A stretch of 64,000 nt of DNA, taken from NCBI GenBank assembly GCA_028554755.1, contig JAPTOF010000021.1, positions 5,736,001 through 5,800,000 on the forward strand, read 5' to 3'. The DNA is from Cordia subcordata. Taxonomy: Eukaryota; Streptophyta; Magnoliopsida; Boraginales; Cordiaceae. The notes beneath the pieces are model-generated. The model had not been told where the DNA came from and made no database searches. It saw only the letters and a program-made list of their open reading frames with translations. Position 1 is the stretch's first letter, and every line of letters starts with the position of its first letter. Shown here one piece after another: positions 1-11,310 of the stretch. Made by a program: the position numbers and the translations under genes.

Positions 1-310
1 GCCAAGTGATGATACTTGTTAGTATTGATGGCTCATTACTTTCCCACTCCTTCTCTACGGTTCAACAATTTGTTATACTCTCTTTTGATGATGCCAAAGA
101 GGGAGAAAAGGTAGCGGTAGCTTTGCTTTGTCTAGTTTTTAGAAGGTTTGCTCTTATGTAGCTTGGTTATCTATATGATTTGATATTCCTTGATTAAAAG
201 GGAGTCCTGAAGCTAGGGGAGCCCTCCTTAGACTCCAAGTTGACAATCTTGTCATCATCAAAAAGGAGGGAGAATGTTGAACTTATGGGTTTTAATCTAT
301 TTTGATGATG

Positions 311-434
311 CCATAATTGCACTTTGTTAATTGCTACCCATTAATAATTACACTTTGTTAATTGTTACCCATTAATAATTGCATTTTGTTAATTGCTACC
401 CATTAATAATTGCACTTTGTTAATTGCTACCATT
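311..434 (+). repeat. 31-bp tandem repeat, four copies, in the SIRE LTR
   Basis: Four near-identical copies of a unit reading TAATAATTGCACTTTGTTAA followed by TTGCTACCCAT run head to tail. They lie inside the first 160 bases of the LTR (U3 side). Confidence 0.85.
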
Positions 435-1358
435 AAATATCTTGTATATGTTAATTATAGTAGCTTGAGCTAGGTGAAGGCTTTTGACCAAAGGAAATGG
501 TGCATAGAGCATGAAGATTACGGAGCTTTCTTGAAGATTTAGTTCTTGTTCTTTAGCGCTTGTCAAGTTGATCTTAATTTATAAGCAAATGTCTATGAGC
601 TCAAAAACTTAAAACATTGCACGCATACATCTTGATCTTTCTTCTCAATACATGCTTATATATCTTTATAAAAGTATATAGATGCCTACACTTGCCTTCA
701 AAAGTCTTTCCTGCTGAAAACACATCCTTTCTACATACTATAGCATACATTATTTTGATATCTTGATTATTATATATGCTTGTATGTATGTATATATGTA
801 TATACCTACATGGATCTACAGTAGAAGTGCATATATAGGCTTTATATTTAAGATATTTAAGCTATCTTGTTCAATGTATATGTATATATACGTAAACAAC
901 TTGCATATACCTCTTTCTCATGCAAATCTATAAAAATCTTGATTGTGTGCAAGTTTTAGCTTTGCATTTAATGATTGTGCAAGTTGGTTGATATTGTATT
1001 AATGAGATAAGATATATGCTATATAAGTAGTTGTCTTGAGCTTCAAAATTCTACAAAAAAATGCTTTTACTATTGACTTGTTATGTAACAACTTTTTAGT
1101 AAAAAGTTAAAACAGTTTTTTCAGCTTTTTTTGCAACTACCGACCTACATAGGCGGTCGACCAGTAGTGCATTCCAGCAAAACATAGAGCATGATTGCTC
1201 TACCAGAACACTCAGGCGGTGACTGGTAGAGTGTTTCGTAAGGCTCTTTAGTCTTCTGGAACTACTGGAACACCCGAGTGGTTGACCGATAGAGTGCTCT
1301 AGTAGTCCCTCTGAGTTGTTTTCAAAACTTGACCGTTGGGAGACTTGCTTTTTTGGCT

Positions 1359-1365
1359 TATAAAT
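1359..1365 (+). promoter_or_regulatory. LTR TATA box
   Basis: TATAAAT followed by GCATCC and a pyrimidine-rich stretch. The same TATAAAT appears on the minus strand of the related LTRs, for example at 52035-52041 and 27722-27728. This conservation supports a core promoter for the retrotransposon transcript. Confidence 0.6.
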
Positions 1366-1767
1366 GCATCCTTCTCCTCCCAACTCAGACATCACTTGTT
1401 CAAACCATCTTTCTAAGTTCTCTTGCATTCAATATACTTCATCTACTGTAATCTTGCTCTATTAATTGAAACCTTCATTGATTGCATATTATCGGCATTT
1501 AAGAACAAGTTTTCTTTTGAGCTTTATAAATTGCTTATCTATTTAGAGCAATATAGAAAGGTTTAAATACCTTTGTATATTTGCTCAAAAGAAGTTTCTT
1601 GTATACCAAACTCACTACAATCATATTGGGTGTGAATTTCTTTACTCTTGGATAGCAAAGCTGTGAGGAATATCTCTCAAGAGTGAAGGGTTGAAATCCT
1701 CAAGTATAGGGGTAATACTTGCAGTCCTTATGGTGAAGCAAGGGTTGTAATCATTGTTCTACGCTTC

Positions 1768-1933
1768 TACAACGTACTAAGCAAGAAGCCGATTCACTAG
1801 TAAAGTTTTCGAAACCCTAAGGGAAGACCTTATGCAGTGGACTAGGCCCTTACAACGTACTAAGCAAGAAGCCGATTCACTAGTAAAGTTTTCGAAACCC
1901 TAAGGGAAGACCTTATGCAGTGGACTAGGCCCT
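1768..1933 (+). repeat. Exact 83-bp tandem duplication in the SIRE LTR
   Basis: Positions 1768-1850 and 1851-1933 are the same sequence, read by eye without a mismatch (TACAACGTACTAAGCAAGAA...). Because the LTR around it is old enough to differ from its relatives, an error-free duplication suggests a recent event or gene conversion. Confidence 0.9.
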
Positions 1934-2126
1934 TGGGAGTTCGAACCACTCTAAATCATTGTGTTTGATACTCTTGACCCCACTTTCTTTATTTTTCAAG
2001 TATTTATCTTGATTTTTGCATGTGGTTTTGCTTGAGATAATTGTTAAGAATTTTAAGTGGTTAATTGTGCCAATAATCCAATTCACCCCCCTCCCCTTGG
2101 GGATTCATTTTCTGGGCAACAATTTT

Positions 2127-3765
2127 GATGAATTAATTTGATCATGAAAAGGATATTGAATTGAGTTGATAGAGCACGCTTGATAATATGATTATATGCT
2201 TTAGAATGCTCATATACACCTGTCTTAGTAATGCATATTTTGAATATAAGTCAGGCCTATTAAAGACTCCAATTGCCTAGTCTTTTGAAATTCATATTGT
2301 CAGGGGGAGCTATTGCTTTTTTACTCCATTTGTTATATGTTTTAAAGTATTTAGTCTAATACATTTATCCATAAACTACATATGTATTTTTCATCATTAA
2401 AAAAGGGGAGATTATTAGAATTATATGTCTTTTTCATCATGAAAAAAGGGGAGATAATTAGAATTATTGTCATAAATGCATGCTTTGATGATGAATATCA
2501 ATGAATGATGAGGATGAATAAATATATTAGTAATTAATTAGAATGAATAGATACATTGTTTGATGAAACTTAGACTCAAATGTGCCATTGAATGTACTAA
2601 TGTATTTGTTTGAGTCTTTGAGAGAATACTTGATCCTATTTGGCCTCAGAGATCCTTGTCATTGCCTTCATTTCAAGTCATAGAGCCTTATTGAATGTAT
2701 GTTGAAAAATTGAAGAGAAAAACTGGTATAAGGATGGCGATGGAAGACATAAAGGGGCACAGACGTTGACTTTCGACTGTAAGGTTGCCCTAATTATATA
2801 TTCCGTTTTGTTTTTGGCTTTTTTGAAAAATTCTTTAAAGTTTTTCGAAATATCCGTGAACTTTTAAATGGTTATGCTCTTTCAAAATGTACTTTGAAAG
2901 TTGATCTCTAAAAAGTGAGTTTGGATTGAAAAATATTTTTCAAAATCCAATTCAAAGTCTCTTGTGGTAGCAGGGTGCAGTCGACTACACCACGAAACAC
3001 CTCGATGGTTAGAGGACGATTTATTATGTGTGGTTGCGACATGATGTCAATTACAGGTAGCAAAGCTTGACTGCATGAGAACTTTTGTCTTCTCTAGCGG
3101 AAGCGCCTGGCAGTCGACTGCCATGATAGCCATCTCAACTAGATGGAGCTGTGACATAAAATTTTATTAAAAACTAGTCATTTTTTGTATGGTACAACTT
3201 TATCTATTTCAAATGTTCAAATTCAAATTAGAGATATTTCTAATTGTCTCTAACAACTAATTTTTGTTAGAGCATATAAATAAAATTAATACATGAGCCG
3301 AGAACAACTTTTGCACATTATTCAAGGCAATTTTAGTATCAAAAAGTGTATCTTTATCTCTCTCCAACTTTGAGCATATTCTTGTGAGCTATTACTTCTA
3401 TATCATTATTGTAATCCTTTAATAGCCGCATGTAAGGTACAAAGTTAGAGAAACAACAAATGCTTTGATAAAATAATTGGATTTACTTGATTCAAAGTAA
3501 ATCAAGAGTCATAATAGGTTCTTGAGCTAAGCCTACTTTTGAAAAGCTCAAAGTTATTACTGGGGTTGGTTGAATACTCGATCTGAGATGATCTGAGAGT
3601 GGATGTAGGCTAGGCGTCAAACCACTATAAATTCTTGTGTGCTTTCTGCTTCTTGCCTTTTGTTGACTTGTACATCAATTTTCATCATCATGCAAAATGT
3701 TTGACAAAAGTACTCACTCAATTTGAAAAAGAAAAATCACTACACAAATTCTCTATTCAACCCCG
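2127..3765 (+). mobile_element. Decayed 3' end of a second LTR retrotransposon
   Basis: A stretch resembling the 3' untranslated part of an LTR element is followed by a duplicated polypurine tract (AAAAAAGGGGAGATTATTAG at about 2400 and a near copy at about 2441). Next comes an LTR-like sequence opening around TTAGAATTATTG and running to a C-rich end, TCAACCCC, at about 3765. No coding domain is preserved. The SIRE LTR ending at 2121 abuts it, so that element probably inserted into this one. The boundaries are approximate. Confidence 0.5.
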
Positions 3766-5059
3766 CTATGGCATTGGCCATCCAACAGGTTTCTTCCCAA
3801 GGCATCGCTCGGCTCTCCCATCTCGAAGTGACCACTCTGAGGTGACTAGTGCGGCCCTGGTACCTCTAACAGGCATTGCCTGCCCACGAGACTAGAGTAA
3901 CTTGGTGACCGTCTCCTGTATGTTGAGGAAACCCTGAGCCACAACTACCAGCTTGGGGTAGAGAGCAAGTTGCGAAGTTAATGGACTTGCTCCCTCAAAG
4001 TGCCCCATCCTCCTTGGACTCCATTAACATTGCGATGCTCCAACCCATTCTAACCAATGAGGTTTTGATTCCCCTAGTTTTGGTGCCTTGAATTATCAGG
4101 GTGCTCTTATTATGTCAGCAAGGTTCAGCAACACTAGTGTGACTCCTAGTTATAACCATTTTCCTAAGTCTGTCAATCCTTTATGGGCTCAGTGAGCGTT
4201 CAGTGTTAACCTTGTTTCCCAAAAATGACGCCAACCTGATAAGGTGGGTGTCAGGCAACTCCATCCAACCAAGCAACCTTCGTGCTCGGGCTGGATTCTT
4301 TCACTTGCAACACGGTTAAAGTCTGCAAGAGTTCTCGTCAGGGACACCGGTGTGGTACCGCCTCCAGCAATCAAGTTAATACGTTTGCTATCTACTTCTT
4401 TAAGGTAAATAGCGAGCTTACAGTAGAGTAAGTGTTTAGATAATGATATTGTTGTACCTCCTTTCTGGTTTGCAGTATCCCTTTTATATCATCAGCCCAG
4501 GCAACCGTTTTCCATTTTCCTAGCGGTATCCCCTCATTTTTTGAGATATCTGTCGCTCCTCGTTTGCTTCTTCCCCTCGAGTCACGTGTCTAGTTTAGGA
4601 CTAAGACAACATTGATGTTTGTTGAGTATTGTTGGGATACCTCGCTTGGAGACTCGAGGCCACCCCCGTATCAAGCATTATTCTGTCAGTCTGACCAACT
4701 GAAGGCCTTGCCAACACCATTATATATAATCGACAAGAAAAAAGAAAAAAAAAAGGAAAACTACCATTATGTATAGATAGGTAAATTATATTATTTTTCC
4801 TTTATGATCCAAATATGAAATCATATATATTACCAAAGTGAAACATTGTACATGCTAGAGTTCAATCTACCATGTCATACGTAACCTAGCCAATGCCACA
4901 GATGGAAAATCATTAGACAAGATTTTCTTCGGCTGCTCTGGGGAGAATATAATGACTCAGGCTCAACTAATGGTCTAGTGCTACAATCAGCCTAATTAAT
5001 TAACTTAAAATATTTAAACCCATGATGATAGTATTGATGAACTTGAGTCATTATAATTT
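3766..5059. other. Intergenic; retrotransposon-like but unassigned
   Basis: The GC content is higher than in its surroundings. The part at about 4200-4600 looks like an LTR or leader of an unidentified retroelement on general texture only; no protein domain or terminal repeat could be paired. A short poly(A)-like run lies at 4738-4760. I see no gene. Confidence 0.3.
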
Positions 5060-5420
5060 TAACACAACAGATAATTGGAGAACATAAACAAGAACGAAAC
5101 TCAAGGAGCTCAATTTTATGGCTGAAATTAGCCAAGAAATTCCCAAGATAGTAAACCCAGAGAGAGGGAATAAAAAATATTATTGAATAATTTCTAAGAA
5201 AAGTTGTTTATTAATGAAAGCTTTTACCCCCTATATATAGGCTATTTTAAGAATTCAAAACTAAACAGAATTTGGTTCTACTAATCCTTTCATATTAAAA
5301 TAACTAATAAATTAATCTTGATATAACTAGGATTCAATAACAAATGATTAATATAACTAAGACTCAATATAAAAAATAACAAATCCTAAATCCTAATATA
5401 ACTAGGATTGGGTTGTATCA
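5060..5420 (-). repeat. 3' LTR of the Gypsy element
   Basis: About 361 bp, matching 7741-8139 along its length with many substitutions and small indels. It holds CTATATATAGG, a TATA-like block shared by both copies. In the minus direction the LTR opens TGATACAACCCAATCC. Its other end reads GTGTTA rather than a canonical CA. Confidence 0.8.
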
Positions 5421-5426
5421 GTCTTC

Positions 5427-5899
5427 TCAGGTGCGAAATAAACTCGTGCTCGAGTTTTCACCACCATTATCCACCAAATCACCATGATATGGAATAAAAT
5501 GCTTGACATTGAAAACATCTGAAGTAGTAACATGACTAGGAAGCTCCAAACGATAGGCATTATCATTTATCTTCTCAACAATCTTACAAAGTCCAATCTT
5601 CCATGCACTAAGCTTGTGGTATTCTCCAATAGGATAACAATCACGTGTCAAAATAGCCCACACATAGTTCCCAACTTCAAACACAACACATGTTCGTAGC
5701 CGTGATCTTCGTCGTCTTCGTTGTTGCTTGACTGTGATCTTATTAATTGTTTTGTTATCAATGCACATGCGCCAATTCCATCCTTCTTGGGAACTAACAA
5801 TGTTGGAACTACATAAGGGCTCATACTTTCACGAATATCGCCTCTTGCTAAAAGTTCACTCACTTGTATGTTCAATACTTCTTGTTGTTTTGGACTCAT
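5427..5899 (-). pseudogene. Gypsy pol remnant: RT block 1 fused to integrase C terminus
   Basis: At about 5770-5899 the minus strand encodes the opening of Gypsy reverse transcriptase ([19 protein letters not shown]). The frame then shifts to [12 protein letters not shown] and ends abruptly. From about 5690 down to 5440 it reads the integrase C-terminal segment, with GEYHKLSAWKIG and YRLELPSH...DVFNVKHF. In intact elements these two parts are separated by the RT catalytic YVDD block, RNase H and the integrase core, all absent here. The junction lies near 5715. The fused product cannot be a working polymerase. Confidence 0.8.
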
Positions 5900-6264
5900 C
5901 CACTAGTGAGCTTTATTGGCAAACTAGCATCAGGTATCAAGTCAATGCAATGCTACACATCTCTCATTAGAGATAATCCTGGTAGCAATTCATCAGGCAT
6001 GACATCACTAAATTCATCAAGAATAGGCTGCATCTTATCTGGTATAGTGGTAGGGGATGTTATTTCCTTTCCAATAAAAGTGAACGCAATACCAGACCCT
6101 TCCAACTCTTCAACCAATTTGGCCATAGAAAGAAAAATAACATAATCTCATTTCTTTTGTTTTGACACTTTCGCATCTTTAGTAGGAACTAAGATAATCT
6201 TCTTGTTGTCTTTATACGACATACAAGTACTTTTCCTACTATCATGCTTCATATTACGATCATG

Positions 6265-6573
6265 CTACCATGGTCTATCCAATAGCATATGACATTCATC
6301 TATAGCCATAACATTACAAAGCAGCTTATTAAAGTATTTATTACCAATAGAAAAAGAAGCTAGACAATGTTTAGTAACAGGTACCTCATTCCCCTTTTTG
6401 AACCATGCAAGCTTGTAAGGTAAAAGGTGTGACTGTACTGGCAAACTGAGTTTGGAAACAGCCTCTTTAGATATGATATTTTCACAACCTCCACTATCAA
6501 TGATATGTTTACACACCTTTCCACCAATAGTGCAAGTATTGTGGAAAATATTAATGCATAGCCAATCATCCAC
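6265..6573 (-). pseudogene. Gypsy aspartic protease domain
   Basis: About 100 residues without a stop. They contain the retroviral-type protease motif IIDSGG (residues about 26-31) and the downstream family signature of Gypsy proteases, ending LLDRPW. The usual third active-site residue in this family is S or A after DSG; here it is G. The domain is the best-preserved part of this element. Confidence 0.75.
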
Positions 6574-6754
6574 AGTCTTGTTTCAAAGTAATAAGGCTTT
6601 TTCGGATCACGAGAGACTCACCAACATTTCCAAATACCATATCAGTTTCATTATCTTCACAACTTTTATTATCTTCTTCTACATTCTCCTGATCATTATT
6701 CTCCATCATTAAGTTCTTCCTTTCTCTACTATTATTTTTTCTTTAGTAGATTTG

Positions 6755-6800
6755 TGATTAGGGTCCCCACACTTGTAGCAATGGTTTGTTGATCCACCAC
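6755..6800 (-). pseudogene. Gypsy nucleocapsid zinc knuckle, last Cys lost
   Basis: The minus strand reads CYKCGDPNHKSTKEK. The first three zinc ligands of the CX2CX4HX4C knuckle are present, but the final cysteine position is lysine. This lies between the gag and protease segments, as expected. Confidence 0.6.
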
Positions 6801-7277
6801 CTTAATCTTTATTACCTGGTGCCATATTAGTTGTCTGATTTGCTAAATTACTCCTTGGTGTACCTATTTGAGTCTCACGGTTGCCAAAACCCCTTCTTGA
6901 CCTTGTTGATTTTAGCTTGCACATCTTGTTGTAAAATCACAATTATTTCCAACCTAGTTGTTGCCCTTATTTTGCTATTTTTCTGCAACTAACACACTTT
7001 GGAATGCTTCTAAAATAGTCCATAAAATTGTGCAGAGTAAGTGTGTCTTTCTACCAACTATTCCTCATTCTCAGATAAGTCATTATGCACTATTAATTGA
7101 TAAAATTCTTCTATGTATTCATTAATAGTGTTGTTACCTTGACAAAGGTTTTGCAACCTTTGATATATGTTTGGACAAAATTGAAAGGCAGAAAATTTTG
7201 GTGTAACTTCTTTTTCATCTTTTCCCAATCTGAAATTTTCTGCTTTCCCTTCTTTGGCGTGTTAAATTAAGTTGATG

Positions 7278-7478
7278 TCACCATGCAGATGCATATCCTC
7301 TCAATTTCAAAGCTACTAATTTCACCTTTTTGTTTTCAAGAACATCTTTAAAAGTAAAGATCCTCCCGACTATAGCCATCCAATCAATAAATTCTTCTAC
7401 TTTAATTCCTCCATTGAATTCAGGGGTTTCAATCTTAAAACCTCCATCCCACTTTCGTTCTTCCAGTACATAATGCAC
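7278..7478 (-). pseudogene. Gypsy gag fragment
   Basis: About 66 residues matching the conserved retrotransposon gag pattern: PEFNGG, EEFIDWM, then KKVKLVALKLRGYASAW. It is followed by frame breaks. This is the capsid region of the Gypsy element bounded by 5060 and 8139. Confidence 0.75.
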
Positions 7479-7722
7479 ATGTTGTTATGCACGATTATGA
7501 AATGGGTTTTTAATCATCTCTTCCTCCGACGCATCATCATCATCATGAGTTGGAATTTTTAGTTGCGCAAGGCGCTAGGTTAAGGCTTCAACTTGTCTTC
7601 TCAACCCTTATATTTCTCTATCTCATTGTTGCTAATCAGGGGGAAAAAAAAGTCCAGCTGCTACACCGTGACCTCTTTATCTCCTTGGAGGCATCATGAA
7701 TTTAAAATTAGCTGAAAAAAAC

Positions 7723-7738
7723 CTTGCTCTGATAACCA
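7723..7738 (-). promoter_or_regulatory. Primer-binding site, initiator tRNA-Met type
   Basis: The minus strand reads TGGTTATCAGAGCAAG, matching the tRNA-Met primer site TGGTATCAGAGC with one extra T. It lies two bases from the inner edge of the right LTR and fixes the element's orientation as minus. Confidence 0.75.
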
Positions 7739-7740
7739 AC

Positions 7741-8139
7741 TAACATAACGGATAATTGGATAACATAAACAAGAAGGAAAATCAAGGAGCTCAATTTCAA
7801 GGCCGAAATTAGCCAAAAAATTCCCAATATAGTAAATCCTAAGAGAGGGAATAAAAAAAAGAATATTATTGAATAGTTTCTGGAAAAAGTTGTTTATCAA
7901 TAAAAGCTTTTACCCCTATATATAGGCTATTTTAGGAATCCACAATTAAACAAGATTTGTTTCTACCAATTCTTTCTATCTTAAAATAACTAATAAACTA
8001 ATTTTGATATAACTAAGACTTAATAAAAAATAACTAATATAACTAGGACTTAATAAAAAATAACTAATATAACTAGGATTTAATAAAAAATAAAATAAAA
8101 AATGCTAAACCCGAATATAACTAGGATTGGGCTGCATCA
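7741..8139 (-). repeat. 5' LTR of the Gypsy element
   Basis: About 399 bp. It contains a short tandem block near 8025-8090 (ATAACTAATATAACTAGGA units) that accounts for most of the length difference from the other LTR. The TATA block CCTATATATAGGC is at about 7914-7926. Confidence 0.8.
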
Positions 8140-10660
8140 AAAGTGCACAAAAATCTCACAAAGAACCAATGTGGAAGGGCATTGCAGCCCTGTCTTCTAA
8201 AAATGTGATACCCTCATTGCGGCCCAAACACAAGCAGAACAGAACAACAATCTAGAACCCTAGGCGGCACAGAATCCGCCCAAAGCATGCAATAATATCG
8301 CCTGTAATGACTCAAGACAAACTGCTAGTTTGCCACTACTTTGAGCCTAATCAACTGGCCCAAATGGTTAAACCCTGTGATGATAGTAGTAGAAGCCAAA
8401 CCATTATGAAATGCATAAAAATCTCCCAAAAACCATTGTGAGAGGATGGTACAGAGCACCTACCCAATTATGTGAGAGATTACCAAGTTTACAACATTTA
8501 GCTATAGTGCTCCAAAATTCACCAGTCAGCCTCACCTTGTTATCTTCATGCCCAGAGTACCTGCAAAAAAGGTCCATGGAGGAACTTTGCCCCTAGAAGG
8601 AACTCCGACTCTCAATTCGGACAAGGTTTTTGTATCAAAGAGAATTTAGGTTATGATTGAGTTTTCATGCCCTACCTCTCACTTACCTGGCTGGGCCATT
8701 TATAGGTCTCTTCCTTTGGTACTAAAGCCCTTTTTACATTGCCTCCACCGCCTGTTAGGTTGTGATTGAGTTTACTTTGTCTTCCCCTCTAACCATAGTA
8801 CACCTTAGCCACTTTTTTAATGATTAGATCATAAATTTTAATTAGTATGTATATAAAAGTTAATATGATTAAGATATTTAATTGATAACTAAAAGATATG
8901 ATATAAGTTCATTAGGGTAATTGTGATTAGATAAAGATTAAAAACTTAAGATTTATAAATAATGTTAATAACATAATTAAAATTAACCAGGTGAAATATC
9001 CTAGAAATTAGAATCAAGTGTGATTATATTATACATATAAAGTACTTTTTCTTATTTTTTATTTTCCAATAAGAATTTAAAAAATTTTATGACCTCAAAA
9101 TAAAAAAATATTGATATTAAAATATTATTTAAATTATTTAAAACTTATAATATTTAAATATATAATACTAGTATTAAAAATTGTATATAATTTTTAATAC
9201 TCAAAATTTGGTTCTTGCAGTTCAATCCAGATCGATACAATTTCGATTTAGTCCGATTCAATTCTTAGTATAATGCTCAGTATGGGATCCAAAACCATGC
9301 CATAATGAAAATTTCAGTTAAGTTCAATTTAGTTCTTATAGAAAAGTCAACGAAACTTTTTGTTCTAGTACTATTCAGTCTGATTTTTCAGTTCATTTCG
9401 ACATCTCCAAGTCCCATGTACAACCCTAACTAGCAGCAATCTACTACCTTAGTGTTTTACATGATAACAATAATTGATGTATTATTAGTTTATATATTAG
9501 AATATGATAATATGTAAGAATTTGTTATTTATTTTATTTTCAACTATTTTTGGTCCTTATGAATACAGTATTAGTTTTAAGTGAAAATTGATCAATCAAT
9601 TAATGCTTAAAATAAAATTTAATTTATAAATTCCAAAAGATTCTTTTTTTAACTTGGTAGATATACATTATTAGTTTTTGTTTAAAAAAATTAAATGACC
9701 AATCAAATAATACTTAATAATATTAATATTTGAATTCCAAAAATTCATTTCTCATTATTATAGATGTGTATTATTAGTTTTTAATTTAAAATTTCAATTA
9801 CCAACCAATTAATGTTTAAAATAATATTCATTGTCAACTCTGAAAGATCAAACCCAAATAAATTTAATGTCTACTATTAAAAAGATTAAATCTGAGTAAA
9901 TTTATTGTTTACTGTCAAAAAGTTAACATAATTAATTTGTCATCTGTTATTAAAAATAAATCAATTCAACTAAAATTAATATTTAACTGAAAAAACTCCC
10001 TTTAACAAAAATGAAAATGTGAAGGTCTAAGGCCATGTTGTTCTAGTAGTGGTATCCATCTACGAGCTGTGCTCTCCACCATCTAACATACCAAACTCTC
10101 AATTTCACCTTTTTTTGACCCAAAAAAAAGAAAAAAGGAAACCCTCAAACGTTTAAAATCCCTTATTTGGTAAAGCTTATTTATGATTTCGTGCCAAACC
10201 AGATAAACAAACAAATAGGTGATCTTTTCAGAAGTGCTAAACAAAATTTTTTTGCTTGCATCTCGGTTACTTTTACTTTTTCGTTATTTCATATAGGAAA
10301 TTACTTCCACCCGTCACAGTGCTCAGGAAATTGAACCCGTGGAGTTGTTTCCATTTGGAATCGTGAAAGGAAGCGCAATACTTTTCGTAATTGTAGAGAC
10401 AGCTAGTAAACTTAAGTAGACAAATACCATACACAGTTTTCACGCCGATTAAATCTTAATAAAACTGTAAATGTGAAAAACACAAGGGATTTTCAAGTCT
10501 GAAAACACAAGTATCACTTAAAATGATTTAAAAAAAGAGTTTGCTTCCTTATAATTTTAGCAGATCAAACCATTTCTTTTGGGTCTATGCAAAGCGTTAG
10601 TAAAGGATTTAGTGAAATCATTTTGTACTAATTAATACAACCAATTCAAAATCACTAAGG
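8140..10660. other. Intergenic, AT-rich; no gene seen
   Basis: Positions 8140-8800 have moderate GC and include a block at about 8306-8440 similar to the sequence just left of the Gypsy element (about 4950-5060). From 8820 to 10000 the base composition is very AT-rich, with many short repeats of the type TTATTAGTTT. Around 9215-9420 is a TTCGATTTAG/TTCAGTT-type low-complexity region. No conserved coding potential or paired terminal repeats were found. Confidence 0.4.
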
Positions 10661-10860
10661 GCTCATTTGGATTGCTTTTTTTCAAAAGCGTTTTTTTTAA
10701 CAACTTTTGATAAATAACTTTTTTTTTAAAAGCTGAAAATTCTGATTTCTTAAAAAAATTGTATTTAAGCTTTTTTCAGAGTTTCAACTTTTCTAGAAGC
10801 CAAATCAAATAGTTGTTACAAATTTAATGTAACTTTTTCAGGGAAAAAAGCCAAACCCTA
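10661..10860. mobile_element. MITE-like element (copy 1 of a dispersed family)
   Basis: It starts GGGCTCATTTGGATTG and ends near GCCAAACCCTAA, with A/T homopolymers within. Its right half aligns with 55790-55900 (shared AGTTGTATTT...CCAAATCAAATAGTTGTTAC-like order). Two dispersed copies plus CCAAAC-type ends suggest a non-autonomous DNA transposon. A target duplication was not resolved. Confidence 0.45.
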
Positions 10861-11096
10861 AATTTCTTCTACAACATTATAATATTATGAACAGATTCGT
10901 GTCTAACTCCATGAGCTAAAAGGAAAAAGATTAGTTAGCTCCAAATGCCAACTAATCTACGGGTTCATAGAAGATGTAGTGCAATATTAATCTTCAAAAT
11001 CAAGAATATGCTTGATGAATTGCCGAGGAACTGTAAAAATATGCCAGTAACATGTGAAAAAAAAAAAAAAAAAACTTACCATGTACAGCAGCTTAG

Positions 11097-11154
11097 TTTA
11101 TCAATTATACACAGGCCAAACTTGGTTTATCAATTATACACAGGCCAAACTTGG
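11097..11154. repeat. 29-bp tandem duplication downstream of the FIP2-like stop
   Basis: TTTATCAATTATACACAGGC... occurs twice without a mismatch (11097-11125 and 11126-11154). It lies about 160 bases beyond the stop codon of the minus-strand gene and so is probably in its 3' UTR or just past it. Confidence 0.8.
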
Positions 11155-11310
11155 CTGTTCAAATTTGTAAATTAGAGATGGTAGAACCTGGTACATTTTC
11201 TCTGCACATTACGTTCAGCAACATCAACTGCAATTTGTCTTTGTTCTGAAATGCAATATAACACAGAAAAAGTATTCCATCTATGTTCGACCTGCATTGT
11301 CTGCTTATCA

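Larger units (their letters stand above)
1..2121 (+). mobile_element. 3' end of a SIRE-type Copia retrotransposon, cut by the window edge
   Basis: Positions 1-274 are the untranslated 3' end of the internal region. They end in a polypurine tract (about 261-274, AAAAGGAGGGAGAA) directly before an LTR that opens TGTTGAAC and closes GGGCAACA at 2121. The LTR is of the same type as the solo LTRs at 27.1-31.1 kb and the LTRs of element B, seen here in the opposite orientation. No coding domain is inside the window, so the clade call rests on LTR similarity and on the polypurine tract. The 5-bp target duplication cannot be tested because the left half is missing. Confidence 0.8.
275..2121 (+). repeat. 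3' LTR of the SIRE-type Copia element
   Basis: The LTR is about 1.85 kb with TG...CA ends. It holds a 31-bp tandem repeat near its start, a cluster of diverged ACCGGTYGACC motifs at about 1135-1300, a TATA box, and an exact 83-bp duplication near its end. Its last 40 bases contain a run of C residues before the closing CA. The reverse complement of this end begins each of the minus-strand LTRs of this family (TGTTGCC...). Confidence 0.8.
5060..8139 (-). mobile_element. Internally deleted Ty3/Gypsy retrotransposon
   Basis: Two direct repeats, 5060-5420 and 7741-8139, flank fragments in the minus-strand order gag, zinc knuckle, aspartic protease, RT start, integrase tail. A primer-binding site complementary to initiator tRNA-Met lies directly inside the right LTR. 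The RT reading frame stops after its first conserved block and joins the C-terminal integrase segment, so roughly 2 kb of RT, RNase H and integrase core is missing. A clean target duplication was not found. The element is dead but its transcription signals are still visible. Confidence 0.85.

Noticed and set aside
4189..4374. Minus-strand open frame beginning MIAGGGTTPVSLTRT
   Set aside because: Short, with no recognisable domain; it lies in a retrotransposon-like untranslated region and is probably chance.
5728..6145. Plus-strand open frames across the Gypsy element
   Set aside because: Antisense shadows of the minus-strand RT and protease sequences, which have clear family motifs.
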